Assembly (NCBI RefSeq): GCF_964266745.1
Contig: NZ_CAXWGX010000002.1
Location: 26,504 to 90,503 of the forward strand
Origin: Propionicimonas sp020161015
GTDB taxonomy: Bacteria > Actinomycetota > Actinomycetes > Propionibacteriales > Propionibacteriaceae
Direction of reading: 5' to 3'
Length of the DNA stretch: 64,000 nt
A model generated the notes under the pieces. The model made no database searches, was not told the DNA's origin, and was given only the letters and a program-made list of their open reading frames with translations. Every line of letters begins with the position of its first letter. Within the stretch, counting starts at the first letter, position 1. A program made the position numbers and the translations under genes. Positions 7,633 through 15,712 of the stretch are shown here, one piece after another.

Positions 7633-8061
7633 GCCGAGGGCCAGCCTTCCCCGCCGAAGGCCAGCCTTCCCCGCTGAAGGCCAGCGTTACGGCCGAGGGC
7701 CAGCCTTACCCGCCGAGGGCCAGCGCTACGGCCGAGGGCCAGCACCGGTGCACTGGCCCTCGGCGTCAAGGCTGGCCCTCGATGCGAATGATCCGTATCG
7801 GCGAATCAGGGCCTCCATCCGACGGACGAGCCGCCGCCGTCCACGACCTGCGTGCGTCGGCCGTCGCCGCCCGGTCCGTCACGCCCCAGGGCCAGCGTTA
7901 CGGCCGACGGCCAGCACCGGTGCACTGGCCCTCGGCATCAAGGCTGGCCTTCGACACGAGAGGCTGGCCCTCGACACCAGAGGCTGGCCCTCGACGCCGG
8001 AGGCCGGCCGTCGGCGGGGGAGGCGGGCCCTCGACGTCGGAGGCGGGCGCTCGGCGGTGCG
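7633..8061. repeat. head-to-head arrays of a ~20-bp repeat
   Basis: This gene-free stretch holds a periodic repeat. Six units with core GAGGGCCAGCCTT start at 7636, 7656, 7676, 7695, 7715 and 7734 (spacing 19-20). They meet inverted units (CTGGCCCTC at 7753, GCTGGCCCTC at 7771) across a GTGCAC centre. The pattern then recurs: units at 7887 and 7905 face a second centre, followed by inverted units at 7942, 7962, 7982, 8002, 8022 and 8042, exactly 20 bp apart and progressively degenerate. The perfect 12-bp arms GCCGAGGGCCAG / CTGGCCCTCGGC at the first centre could form a cruciform or RNA hairpin. A related array lies at 18516-18641. Confidence 0.9.
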
Positions 8062-8129
8062 GGCTCGCCGACGACGGCGGGAGCTGCGCCCGACCCACGG
8101 ACGCCGGGCGACGGAGTCCGGAAACGGCA

Positions 8130-8159
8130 GGTGCCGGGCCCCCGAAGGGACCCGGCACC
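8130..8159 (-). terminator. hairpin terminator of the sugar transporter operon
   Basis: A 9-bp inverted repeat (GGTGCCGGG / CCCGGCACC) with an inner CCC/GGG pairing sits 15 bases past the stop of the substrate-binding protein gene. It likely ends the importer operon. Confidence 0.6.
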
Positions 8160-8174
8160 GTGCGTGCGGGACGA

Positions 8175-9284
8175 TCAGCCCTTGGTCAGCGGACCGAGGG
8201 TGGCGTCGTTGGCGTAGACCTCAGCAGCGTTGTCCTTGGTCACGATCACCGGGGCGATCAGGTAGGACGGGACGACCTTGACACCGTTGTCGTAGGACTT
8301 GGTGTCGTTGACCTCAGGGGTGCCACCGGCCTGCAGCGCCTGGACCATCTTGATGGACTGGGCGACGAGGAGGTTGGTGTCCTTGAAGATGGTCGAGTAC
8401 TGCTTGCCGGCCATGATCGACTTGACCGACTCCACCTCGGAGTCCTGGCCGGTCACGACGGGCAGCGGCTTGCCGGCGGCGTCCACCGAAGCCATGGCCG
8501 CGCGGGCCAGGGTGTCGTTCGGGGAGAGGATGCCGTCGAGGTCGGCCTTCTGGTAGAAGCCGGAGAGCACGGTGTCGAAGCGCTTCTGCGCGTTCTCGGC
8601 CTTCCAGCCCTGGGTGACGACCTGCTCGAAGCTGGTCTGCTTCGACAGGACGGTCAGCGTGCCGTCGTCGATCTTCGGCTGGAGGACGCTCATGGCGCCC
8701 TCGAAGAAGACCTTGGCGTTGTTGTCGTCCGGCGAGCCGGCCATCAGTTCGACGTTCCACTTGGTCTTGTCGCCCTTGCGAGCCTTGAGGCCATCGAGCA
8801 GCGCGGTGCCCTGGAGCACGCCGACCTTGTAGTTGTCGAACGCGACGTAGTAGTCGACGTCCGGGGTGTTGGTGAGCAGGCGGTCGTAGGCGATCACGGT
8901 GATGCCGGCCTGCTTCGCCGCGGCGAGCTGGGTGCCCAGCTGGGAGCCGTCGATGGCGCCCACGATCAGGACCTTCGCGCCCTTCTCGATCATCGCGGTG
9001 ATCTGGTTCTGCTGCTCGGTCACGCCGCCGTTGGCGAACTGCACCGTGCCCTTGAACCCGGCAGCGGTGAGGCCGTCGTTGAACAGCTTCTCCGCGAGGA
9101 CCCAGTTCTCGGAGGTCTTCTGCGGCATCGCCACGCCGATGACGGCGTCCTTGGCGAACCCGGCTGCTGCACCCGATGCACTGCCACTGGCGGCCGGGGT
9201 CTCGGTGCGACCCCCGCCACAGCCGGTCAGAGCCAAAGCGCCCGCGGCCGCGAGCACAACCGCAGCCTTAGCGAACTTCTTCAT
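8175..9284 (-). CDS. chvE: ChvE-like monosaccharide-binding lipoprotein
   Basis: A 369-residue periplasmic-binding-protein-like lipoprotein (lipobox ALALTGC, then a Gly/Ser-rich linker) of the ChvE branch, which binds aldoses such as galactose, glucose, arabinose or xylose. Segments typical of ChvE are visible: VIGVAMPQKTSENW, the AIDGSQL stretch, VIAYDRLLTN, AGSPDDNNAKVFFEGAMSVL, VTGQDSEVESVKSI, and NDTKSYDNGVKVVPSYL. The start is ATG 9284 (AAGAGG upstream); a longer in-frame start 19 codons earlier lacks a signal-like beginning. It is the last gene of the operon, 93 bp after the permease gene. The exact sugar is unknown. Confidence 0.92.
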   Translation of the reverse strand: MKKFAKAAVVLAAAGALALTGCGGGRTETPAASGSASGAAAGFAKDAVIGVAMPQKTSENWVLAEKLFNDGLTAAGFKGTVQFANGGVTEQQNQITAMIEKGAKVLIVGAIDGSQLGTQLAAAKQAGITVIAYDRLLTNTPDVDYYVAFDNYKVGVLQGTALLDGLKARKGDKTKWNVELMAGSPDDNNAKVFFEGAMSVLQPKIDDGTLTVLSKQTSFEQVVTQGWKAENAQKRFDTVLSGFYQKADLDGILSPNDTLARAAMASVDAAGKPLPVVTGQDSEVESVKSIMAGKQYSTIFKDTNLLVAQSIKMVQALQAGGTPEVNDTKSYDNGVKVVPSYLIAPVIVTKDNAAEVYANDATLGPLTKG

Positions 9285-9377
9285 CCCTACCTCTTTCTTC
9301 TTCCGGCAGCCGACTTGGCTCTCCCGGTTCCACCCGGCCACCCCTGCGTGGCCGGGAAGTCTTGCGTGACCGTCAGC

Positions 9378-10655
9378 TCAGCGCATCTCGGTCGGGTTGG
9401 CGCCCGCCTGCTCCTCGAGCAGGCCGGCCTCGGCCGGCGTGGTGGTCGCGGCCTCCTTGTTGCGGGCGAACATCCCGGTGATGGACGCCTTGCCCTGGCG
9501 CTTCTGCCACACGTCGAGCGCGACGGCGGCCAGCAGGACCAGGCCCTTGATCATCTGGGTGACGTCGGAACCGGCGCTCATCAGCTGCAGGCCGTTGTTG
9601 AGCACGGCCATCACCAGGCCACCGATGATCGACCCGATCACCGTGCCCACGCCGCCGGAGACCGCCGCGCCACCGATGAACACGGCGGCGATCGCGTCCA
9701 GCTCCCAGCCCACGCCGTCGAACGGGCCGGACGCGGTGGAGCGGCCGACGAACATGATGCCGGCGAACGCCGCCAGCACGGACATGTTCAGCATGACCAG
9801 GAAGTACGTGCGCCGGGTGTTGACGCCGGAGAGCTCCGCCGCGAGGCGGTTGCCACCGACGGCGTAGATGTGGCGACCGGTGACGGTGCGCTGGGTGACG
9901 AACGTGTAGAGGATCACCAGCGCGGCCAGGATCAGGCCGGGGACGGGGAAGGAGGTGCCCGGACGGCCGGAGCCGAACATCCAGGTCAGCCAGCCGACCA
10001 CGACGGCCAGCAGCGCGATCCGGACGATGGTCACCCAGAACGGCGGGACCTCGGCGTTCACCTTGATCAGCGCACGGCGGTTCCGCAGCTGCATCCACAC
10101 CAGGACGGCGATCGTGATCAGGCCCAGCAGCAGCGTGGAGTTGTTCATGCCGGTGTTCGGGCCCCACTCCGGCAGGTAGCCCGCGCCCAGGTACTGGAAG
10201 TCCTTGGGCACCGGCACGGTCAGCGACTTGCCGATGAACTGGTTGGCGCCGCGGAAGAACATGTAGCCGGCCAGGGTCACGATGAAGCCGGGGATGCCCA
10301 TGTAGGCCACCCAGAAGCCCTGCCAGGCGCCACACAGCGCACCGATGGCGAGGCCTAGCAGGACGCCGGCCCACCACGGGATGCCCCAGTCGCGCATGGC
10401 GATCGCCACGACGATGCCGACGAAGGCCGCCACGGAGCCGACGGCCAGGTCGATGTGGCCGATGACGATGACCATGACCATGCCGATGGCCAGCACCAGC
10501 ACGTAGCTGTTGCCGTTGATGAGGTTCATGAGGTTGGTCGGCGTGATGACCAGGCCGCCGGTCATGAGGTGGAAGAAGATCGCCAGCGCGACCAGGACGA
10601 ACAGCATGCCGAACTGGCGCAGGCTGCCACCGAACAGTTTCTTCAGAGCTTCCAT
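9378..10655 (-). CDS. monosaccharide ABC transporter permease (MmsB/GguB type)
   Basis: A 425-residue inner-membrane permease of the ribose/xylose transporter class with about ten hydrophobic segments. The family signature is visible in IGMVMVIVIGHIDLAVGS and further on in IGGAAVSGGVGTVIGSIIGG. A cytoplasmic tail rich in Ala and Glu closes the protein. It lies 19 bp after the ATPase gene and 93 bp before the binding-protein gene, completing a three-gene importer. Length and partners match the MmsB/GguB type found with ChvE. Confidence 0.93.
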   Translation of the reverse strand: MEALKKLFGGSLRQFGMLFVLVALAIFFHLMTGGLVITPTNLMNLINGNSYVLVLAIGMVMVIVIGHIDLAVGSVAAFVGIVVAIAMRDWGIPWWAGVLLGLAIGALCGAWQGFWVAYMGIPGFIVTLAGYMFFRGANQFIGKSLTVPVPKDFQYLGAGYLPEWGPNTGMNNSTLLLGLITIAVLVWMQLRNRRALIKVNAEVPPFWVTIVRIALLAVVVGWLTWMFGSGRPGTSFPVPGLILAALVILYTFVTQRTVTGRHIYAVGGNRLAAELSGVNTRRTYFLVMLNMSVLAAFAGIMFVGRSTASGPFDGVGWELDAIAAVFIGGAAVSGGVGTVIGSIIGGLVMAVLNNGLQLMSAGSDVTQMIKGLVLLAAVALDVWQKRQGKASITGMFARNKEAATTTPAEAGLLEEQAGANPTEMR

Positions 10656-10674
10656 CGTTGTCTCTCCCCGCAGC

Positions 10675-12234
10675 TCAGGCTGCGCTCTTGGTGGTGTTCG
10701 GGATGAGGGTCATCAGCCGCATCAGGTCCTCCTGGGTGGCCTCGGCCACGTCCAGGCACCCGGTGATGGCACCCTGGCTGACCGTGTAGATGCGGTCGCA
10801 CGTGCCCAGCAGTTCGGGCAGCTCGGAGGAGATCATCATGATCGCCTTGCCCTGGTCGGCGAGGGCGTTCATGATCCCGTACATCTCGTACTTGGCCCCC
10901 ACGTCGATGCCGCGGGTGGGCTCGTCGAGGATCAGCACCTCGGGCTCGGTGAACAGCCACTTCGCCACGACGACCTTCTGCTGGTTCCCGCCGGAGAGCT
11001 TCACGACGCCCTCGTTGACGTTCGGCGTCTTGATCCGCAGTTCCTTGCGGTACTTCTCCGCGGCCATGAACTCGGCGTTGCGGTCGACCACCCCGTTCGG
11101 CGAGATCTGGTGCAGCTCCGCAGACACCACGGTGGTGCGGATGTCGTCCAGGAGGTTCAGCCCGAGCACCTTGCGGTCCTCGGTGACGTAGGCCAGGCCC
11201 AGCTCGATGGCCTGCTCGACGGTCTTCGGCGAGATCTCCTTGCCGTCGAGGAAGATCTGGCCCTTGACGTAGGTGCCGTAGGAGCGACCGAAGAGCGAGC
11301 GGGCCAGCTCGGTGCGTCCAGCACCCATCAGGCCGGCGAAGCCGACGATCTCGCCGCGCCGGAGGAAGAAGTTCGAGCCCTTGCAGACCAGCCGCTCGGT
11401 GACCTCCGGGTGCCGGATCGTCCAGTCCTTGACCTCGAACATGACCTCACCGGCGTGCGAGGTGTGCTCGGGGTAGCGGGACGTGAGCTCGCGGCCCACC
11501 ATGCCCCGGATGATGCGGTCCTCGTCGACCCGCTCCCCCGGCGGCACGTCGATGGTCTCGACGCTCCGGCCGTCGCGGATGATCGTGATCGAGTCGGCGA
11601 TGGCGGCGATCTCGTTCAGCTTGTGGCTGATCATGATGCAGGTCATGCCGTGGCTCTTGAACTCGCGGATCAGGTCGAGCAGGTGGGCCGAGTCGGTCTC
11701 GTTGAGCGCGGCCGTGGGCTCGTCGAGGATCAGCAGCTTCACGTCCTTGCTGATGGCCTTGGCGATCTCGACCAGCTGCTGCTTGCCGACACCGATGCTC
11801 TTGATCTGGGTGTCGGGGTCGTCCTGGAGCCCAACCCGCTCCATCAGCTCGCGCGCGCGCTGGCGCGCCGCGACCCAGTCGACCCCGAAGCGGCCACGGA
11901 CCTCGTTGCCGAGGAAGATGTTCTCGGTGATCGACAGCTCCGGGATCAGCGCGAGCTCCTGGTGGATGATCACGATGCCCGCGTGCTCGCTGCTGCGGAT
12001 GTTGTTGAAGGTGGCGAGATGCCCGTTGTAGAAGATCTCGCCGGTGTAGGTGCCGTGCGGGTGGACGCCGGAGAGGACCTTCATCAGGGTCGACTTGCCG
12101 GCACCGTTCTCGCCACAGATGGCGTGGATCTCACCCCTGTGGACCCTCAGCGAGACGCCGTCGAGGGCCTTGACGCCGGGGAACTCCTTGGAGATTTCCC
12201 GCATCTCCAGGATCAGGTCGGACTCGTTGGCCAA
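10675..12234 (-). CDS. monosaccharide ABC transporter ATPase (MmsA/GguA type)
   Basis: A 519-residue protein with two fused ABC domains, powering sugar import. Domain 1 has Walker A GENGAGKST, a diverged signature region (VGKQQLVEIAKA) and Walker B LLILDEPTAAL. Domain 2 has a degenerate Walker A (GLMGAGRTE), the signature LSGGNQQK and Walker B VLILDEPTRG, as usual for this class. I choose the TTG at 12234 because GGAGG lies 5 bases upstream. The in-frame ATG at 12357 sits inside a good promoter (12329-12357), so it would not be transcribed. First gene of the importer operon. Confidence 0.92.
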   Translation of the reverse strand: MANESDLILEMREISKEFPGVKALDGVSLRVHRGEIHAICGENGAGKSTLMKVLSGVHPHGTYTGEIFYNGHLATFNNIRSSEHAGIVIIHQELALIPELSITENIFLGNEVRGRFGVDWVAARQRARELMERVGLQDDPDTQIKSIGVGKQQLVEIAKAISKDVKLLILDEPTAALNETDSAHLLDLIREFKSHGMTCIMISHKLNEIAAIADSITIIRDGRSVETIDVPPGERVDEDRIIRGMVGRELTSRYPEHTSHAGEVMFEVKDWTIRHPEVTERLVCKGSNFFLRRGEIVGFAGLMGAGRTELARSLFGRSYGTYVKGQIFLDGKEISPKTVEQAIELGLAYVTEDRKVLGLNLLDDIRTTVVSAELHQISPNGVVDRNAEFMAAEKYRKELRIKTPNVNEGVVKLSGGNQQKVVVAKWLFTEPEVLILDEPTRGIDVGAKYEMYGIMNALADQGKAIMMISSELPELLGTCDRIYTVSQGAITGCLDVAEATQEDLMRLMTLIPNTTKSAA

Positions 12235-12307
12235 CGGTTCCTCCGGTTCTGGTGGCGGACTGCACCACCGGTCGACGACGCTGTTCGGACGGAGGGCCCA
12301 CTCTCGT

Positions 12308-12396
12308 GGAATGAACCGCTCTTTCCGCAGACTATGAACCCTCTTTATCCCTGTCAACGGTCGTTTCCGCCTCGTTATCGAATCGTTTTCATTCCA
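12308..12396. promoter_or_regulatory. inverted repeat flanking divergent promoter region
   Basis: TGGAATGAA at 12308-12316 and its perfect inverse TTCATTCCA at 12388-12396 flank the importer promoter, in the intergenic space between the importer and the ROK regulator. They are candidate operator halves for looping or dimer binding by the ROK protein. This is inference from position and symmetry. Confidence 0.45.
12329..12357 (-). promoter_or_regulatory. promoter of the monosaccharide importer operon
   Basis: Read on the minus strand: TTGACA (12357-12352), a 17-bp spacer, and TAGTCT (12334-12329), a close match to housekeeping sigma-A promoters. Transcription would begin near 12322, leaving a leader of about 88 bases before the TTG start at 12234. 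Confidence 0.7.
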
Positions 12397-12425
12397 TGAT
12401 CGGTCGAATCAGCGCCCCAGAGGCG

Positions 12426-12454
12426 TTGAATCGCACGACGACGGGGCCTATGCT
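12426..12454 (+). promoter_or_regulatory. promoter of the ROK regulator, probably leaderless
   Basis: TTGAAT (12426-12431), a 17-bp spacer and TATGCT (12449-12454) form a plausible sigma-A promoter. Its predicted start point falls on or next to the ATG at 12461. There is no ribosome site before that ATG, so the mRNA is probably leaderless. Confidence 0.6.
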
Positions 12455-12460
12455 CCCCCT

Positions 12461-13618
12461 ATGTCGCCGTCGACGGGCCGCACCTCCCTGCGGGATCGAA
12501 CCCGGGATGAGGTCTTTGCCCTCATCCGCGACCACCGCGACCTCACCCGCTCGGCGCTTGTCGAGCTCACCGGCCTCCCCAGCAGCACCGTGGGCCATGC
12601 GGTGGCCCGGCTGCTGACCGAGGGACGGATCTCCGAGTCGGCCCTCGTGGCGAAGGGACGGGGATCGGGCAGCGGGCGTCCCGGCTCGATCCTGAACGCC
12701 GTGCCGACCGGTACCCGCACCGGCGCGATCGACTTCGGCCACCGCCACCTCACCGTCGGGCTGGGCGACGACACCGGCGCCCTGGTCGACCAGATCACGA
12801 TCCCCGTGAACGTCGACCTCTCCCCCACCCGCGGCCTGGACGAGTCCGTCCGGCTCCTGGAAGAACTGTGCGCCCGCAACGGCGTCACGTCGCTGTCGTG
12901 CGTCGCCGCCGGCGTCCCCGGCCCGATCGAGGACGCCACCGGCCTGGTGTGCTCGACCACGACGCTGTCCAACTGGGCCGGCATGTTCCCGGTGCAGGAG
13001 CTCGAGCGGCGACTGGGCGTGCCCGCCGTCGTGGGCAACGACGCGAGCGTCGGCGCTCTCGGCGAGCTGCACCGGGGGGCCGGACGCGGGCACCGCGACT
13101 TCCTCTACATCAAGGCGTCCCACGGGATCGGCGCAGGCCTGGTCGTGAACGGACAGCTCTACCAGGGCGGGTCGGGGTTCGCCGGAGAGATCGGCCACAT
13201 CATCATCGCCGGGCGCCCCGAGCTGTGTCGCTGCGGCAACCGGGGTTGCCTCGAGGCCGTCATCTCCGTGCCGTCCGTCCGCGAACAGCTCAGCCACACC
13301 CATCCCCACCTCGATCCGGAGACGATCGACCTGGCCACCCTCGACGACCCGATCTCGGCCCGCATCCTCAACGAGGCGGGTCGCTCGCTCGGCGCCGTCC
13401 TCGCCGGGCTGTGCGACCTGTTCAACCCGACGGCCCTGATCATCGGCGGCGAGCTGGGTTCCTCGGGCAAGCCGCTGATCGACGGCGTCCGCGCCTCGGT
13501 CAACCGTTTCGCCCAGCCGGCCACCTCCGGCGCGGTGCAGGTCATGCCGGCGGGCCTGGGGCGTCGCGCCGAGATCGTCGGGGCCGCCCAGCTGGCCGGC
13601 ATCCACGCCCGCGCCTGA
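12461..13618 (+). CDS. ROK-family sugar-responsive transcription regulator
   Basis: A 385-residue ROK protein with an N-terminal winged helix-turn-helix (LTRSALVELTGLPSSTVGHAVARLL, in pieces, residues about 28-52) and a C-terminal sugar-kinase-like domain. The ROK zinc site is C-R-C-G-N-R-G-C-L-E, and GEIGHI precedes it. Divergent from the ChvE-type importer across about 226 bp, so it most likely represses or tunes that operon in response to a sugar or its phosphate. Start ATG 12461 follows TATGCT by 6 bases with no ribosome site. Whether the kinase-like domain is catalytically active is unclear. Confidence 0.92.
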   Translation: MSPSTGRTSLRDRTRDEVFALIRDHRDLTRSALVELTGLPSSTVGHAVARLLTEGRISESALVAKGRGSGSGRPGSILNAVPTGTRTGAIDFGHRHLTVGLGDDTGALVDQITIPVNVDLSPTRGLDESVRLLEELCARNGVTSLSCVAAGVPGPIEDATGLVCSTTTLSNWAGMFPVQELERRLGVPAVVGNDASVGALGELHRGAGRGHRDFLYIKASHGIGAGLVVNGQLYQGGSGFAGEIGHIIIAGRPELCRCGNRGCLEAVISVPSVREQLSHTHPHLDPETIDLATLDDPISARILNEAGRSLGAVLAGLCDLFNPTALIIGGELGSSGKPLIDGVRASVNRFAQPATSGAVQVMPAGLGRRAEIVGAAQLAGIHARA

Positions 13619-13631
13619 CGGTCTCCGGCGC

Positions 13632-13653
13632 CGTCGGGGACGCCTCCCCGACG
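13632..13653 (+). terminator. hairpin terminator of the ROK gene
   Basis: A perfect 9-bp inverted repeat (CGTCGGGGA / TCCCCGACG) with a CGCC loop begins 14 bases after the ROK stop codon. Confidence 0.65.
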
Positions 13654-13712
13654 GGTCCGCGCACGCCGTCCACAACACCGCCGGGGTTGCCCCGAAGGGG
13701 CATGATGGGGGC

Positions 13713-14777
13713 ATGAGCACAACGCGTGCCGCGTCCGGACGCCGGACCCTGTGGATGCTCCTCGCGGGAGTGCTGGCGGTGGCCGGGATCACCGGCTTCC
13801 TCGCCCGCGGGGCCGTCGCGGATCCCGTCCTTCCGCCGCTGACCCCGTCCGAGCTGCTGACGAAGGTCGCCACGGCGAAGGTCGACGCCCTGTCGGCCAC
13901 CTTCGAGCAGCGCAGCGACCTCGGCCTGCCCGCGCTGCCCACCGGCTCCCTGCCGGACGGCGACGCCGTGCAGTCGGCACTGGCGATGCTCACCGGCGAC
14001 CACACCGCCCGGGTCTGGCTCGACGGGCCGGACCGCGCGAAGGTCGCACTCGTCGACGGCGCCACGGAGACCGCCGTGATCCGCAACGGCGACCAGCTGT
14101 GGACGTGGTCGAGCGAGAAGCAGCGCGCCGGCCACGCCACCATCAGCCCGGGCGAGAAGCCGGCGCCCTCGGCCACGCCGGTCTCGCCCAGCGAGGCCGT
14201 GCAACGCTTCCTCGACGCGATCGGACCCAGCACCGACATTGCGACCTCGGGAACCGGCTACGTCGCGGGACGCGCGGTGTACCAGCTCGTGCTCAGCCCC
14301 ACCGACGACGCCAGCCTGGTCGGCCAGGTGCGGCTGTCCGTCGACGCGGAGACCTTCGTGCCGCTCGGGCTGCGGGTGATCGCGGACGACGGCAGCGACG
14401 CGGTGAGCGTGGCGGCCACGTCGGTGGAGTACACCCGCCCGGACGCCTCGATCTTCGCCTTCACCCCACCGCCGGGCGCGGAGGTCACGGAACTGACCGC
14501 TCCCGAGCGGCCCGCCGGCACCCCGACAGCAGGGCAGGAGAAGAAGCCCACCGTCGTCGGGTCCGGCTGGACGGCCGTCGCGGTGACCACCGTCGCTGGC
14601 GCCCCGGACAAGGCCACGTCCACCGTGCTGGAGTCCCTGCCCGAGGTGTCGGGCAGCTGGGGACGCGGCCGGCTGGTGAGCACGACCCTGCTCACCGTGG
14701 TGATCACCGACGACGGCCGGGTGGCCGCCGGGGCCGTCACCCCGGACCGGGTGTACGCCGCGCTGGCGAAGAGGTGA
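13713..14777 (+). CDS. LolA-like exported protein
   Basis: A 354-residue protein with an N-terminal membrane/signal segment (LWMLLAGVLAVAGITGFLA, residues about 13-31) and an exterior domain of the actinobacterial LolA/LppX-like type, a half-barrel that carries lipids. Visible features are the early SELLTKVATAKVDALSATFEQ segment, strands such as RVWLDGPDRAKVALVD and DQLWTWSS, and the late VSVAATSVEYTRPDASIFAFTPP. Its TGA overlaps the GTG of the ABC ATPase gene, so the three genes 13713-16562 form one operon. A lipid or lipoprotein trafficking role with the ABC exporter is inferred from context. Confidence 0.75.
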   Translation: MSTTRAASGRRTLWMLLAGVLAVAGITGFLARGAVADPVLPPLTPSELLTKVATAKVDALSATFEQRSDLGLPALPTGSLPDGDAVQSALAMLTGDHTARVWLDGPDRAKVALVDGATETAVIRNGDQLWTWSSEKQRAGHATISPGEKPAPSATPVSPSEAVQRFLDAIGPSTDIATSGTGYVAGRAVYQLVLSPTDDASLVGQVRLSVDAETFVPLGLRVIADDGSDAVSVAATSVEYTRPDASIFAFTPPPGAEVTELTAPERPAGTPTAGQEKKPTVVGSGWTAVAVTTVAGAPDKATSTVLESLPEVSGSWGRGRLVSTTLLTVVITDDGRVAAGAVTPDRVYAALAKR

Positions 14778-15712
14778 GCCCCGACTCGCCCGCCATCTCG
14801 TCCACGGGGCTGGCCAAGCGGTTCGGCCGCCAGCAGGTCGTGGCCGAGCTCGCCCTCGACGTCCCCCGCGGCTCCTGCTACGGCTTCATCGGGCCCAACG
14901 GCTCGGGCAAGACCACCACGATCCGGATGCTGCTGGGCATGGTGCGTCCGGACGCGGGGACGTGCGCGCTGCTGGGCGAACCGATGCCGGCCGCCGCGGC
15001 CGCCGTCCTGCCCAGGGTCGGCGCCCTCGTCGAGGGCCCGGCCTTCCACCCGTACCTCTCCGGCCTGGCGAACCTGCTGCGCGTGGACGCGGCGGACGCC
15101 ACCAGTGACGCCGCCACCGCACGTTCCCGGGTGGGCGCGGCGCTCGACCGCGTGGGCCTGATCGCCGCCGCCAACAAGCGCTATCGCGCCTACTCCCTCG
15201 GCATGCGCCAGCGCCTGGCGATCGCCGCGGCGCTGCTCCAGCCCCGCGACCTGCTGGTGCTCGACGAGCCCACCAACGGCCTCGACCCGCAGGGCACCCG
15301 CGAGGTGCGCCACCTCGTCGCGGACCTCGCCGCGGAGGGCCGGACGATCTTCGTCTCCAGCCACCTGCTCTCCGAGGTCGAGCAGCTGTGCGACCACGTC
15401 GGCGTGATGCGCGAGGGCCGGCTGGTGGCGCAGGGACGGATGGACGAGCTCGGCGGGCTGCGGGCCCGCCGGTTCCGGCTGCAGACCGCCGACACCGCGG
15501 CGGCCCACCTCGTGCTCAAGCGCCTGGGGGTCGGCGACGCCGTCGAGGGCGTGGACGGCATCGTCGGCAGCCTCGGCGAGCTGGAACCGTCCCGGATCGT
15601 GGCGGAGCTGGTGGGCGACGGCGTCGCCGTCCGCTCGTTCGCGCCGGTGCGCCCGACGCTGGAGGAGGCGTTCGTCGAACTCACCGGGGAGGGCTTCGAT
15701 GTCAGTGGCTGA
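14774..15712 (+). CDS. ABC-2 type exporter ATPase
   Basis: A 312-residue ATPase with Walker A GPNGSGKTTT, signature YSLGMRQRLAIAAAL, Walker B LLVLDEPTNGLDP and switch histidine in SSHLLSEVEQ. A C-terminal domain of about 90 residues follows, as in drug/polysaccharide-type CcmA-like exporters. The GTG start at 14774 overlaps the previous stop (GTGA). The 3' end overlaps the permease gene by 14 bp, so subunits are coupled. Cargo unknown; the LolA-like partner suggests a lipid-linked function. Confidence 0.93.
   Translation: MSPDSPAISSTGLAKRFGRQQVVAELALDVPRGSCYGFIGPNGSGKTTTIRMLLGMVRPDAGTCALLGEPMPAAAAAVLPRVGALVEGPAFHPYLSGLANLLRVDAADATSDAATARSRVGAALDRVGLIAAANKRYRAYSLGMRQRLAIAAALLQPRDLLVLDEPTNGLDPQGTREVRHLVADLAAEGRTIFVSSHLLSEVEQLCDHVGVMREGRLVAQGRMDELGGLRARRFRLQTADTAAAHLVLKRLGVGDAVEGVDGIVGSLGELEPSRIVAELVGDGVAVRSFAPVRPTLEEAFVELTGEGFDVSG

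Noticed and set aside
7633..8061. CRISPR array
   Set aside because: Units of about 20 bp follow each other with no unique spacers and flip orientation at a centre; no cas genes are near.
7299..10358. Long frame of about 1019 residues on the plus strand
   Set aside because: It runs through the repeats and the antisense of the well-supported ChvE and permease genes; composition is Arg/Pro/His filler.
12235..12357. Longer start for the importer ATPase at ATG 12357
   Set aside because: The codon overlaps the -35 box of the predicted promoter; TTG 12234 has a ribosome site.
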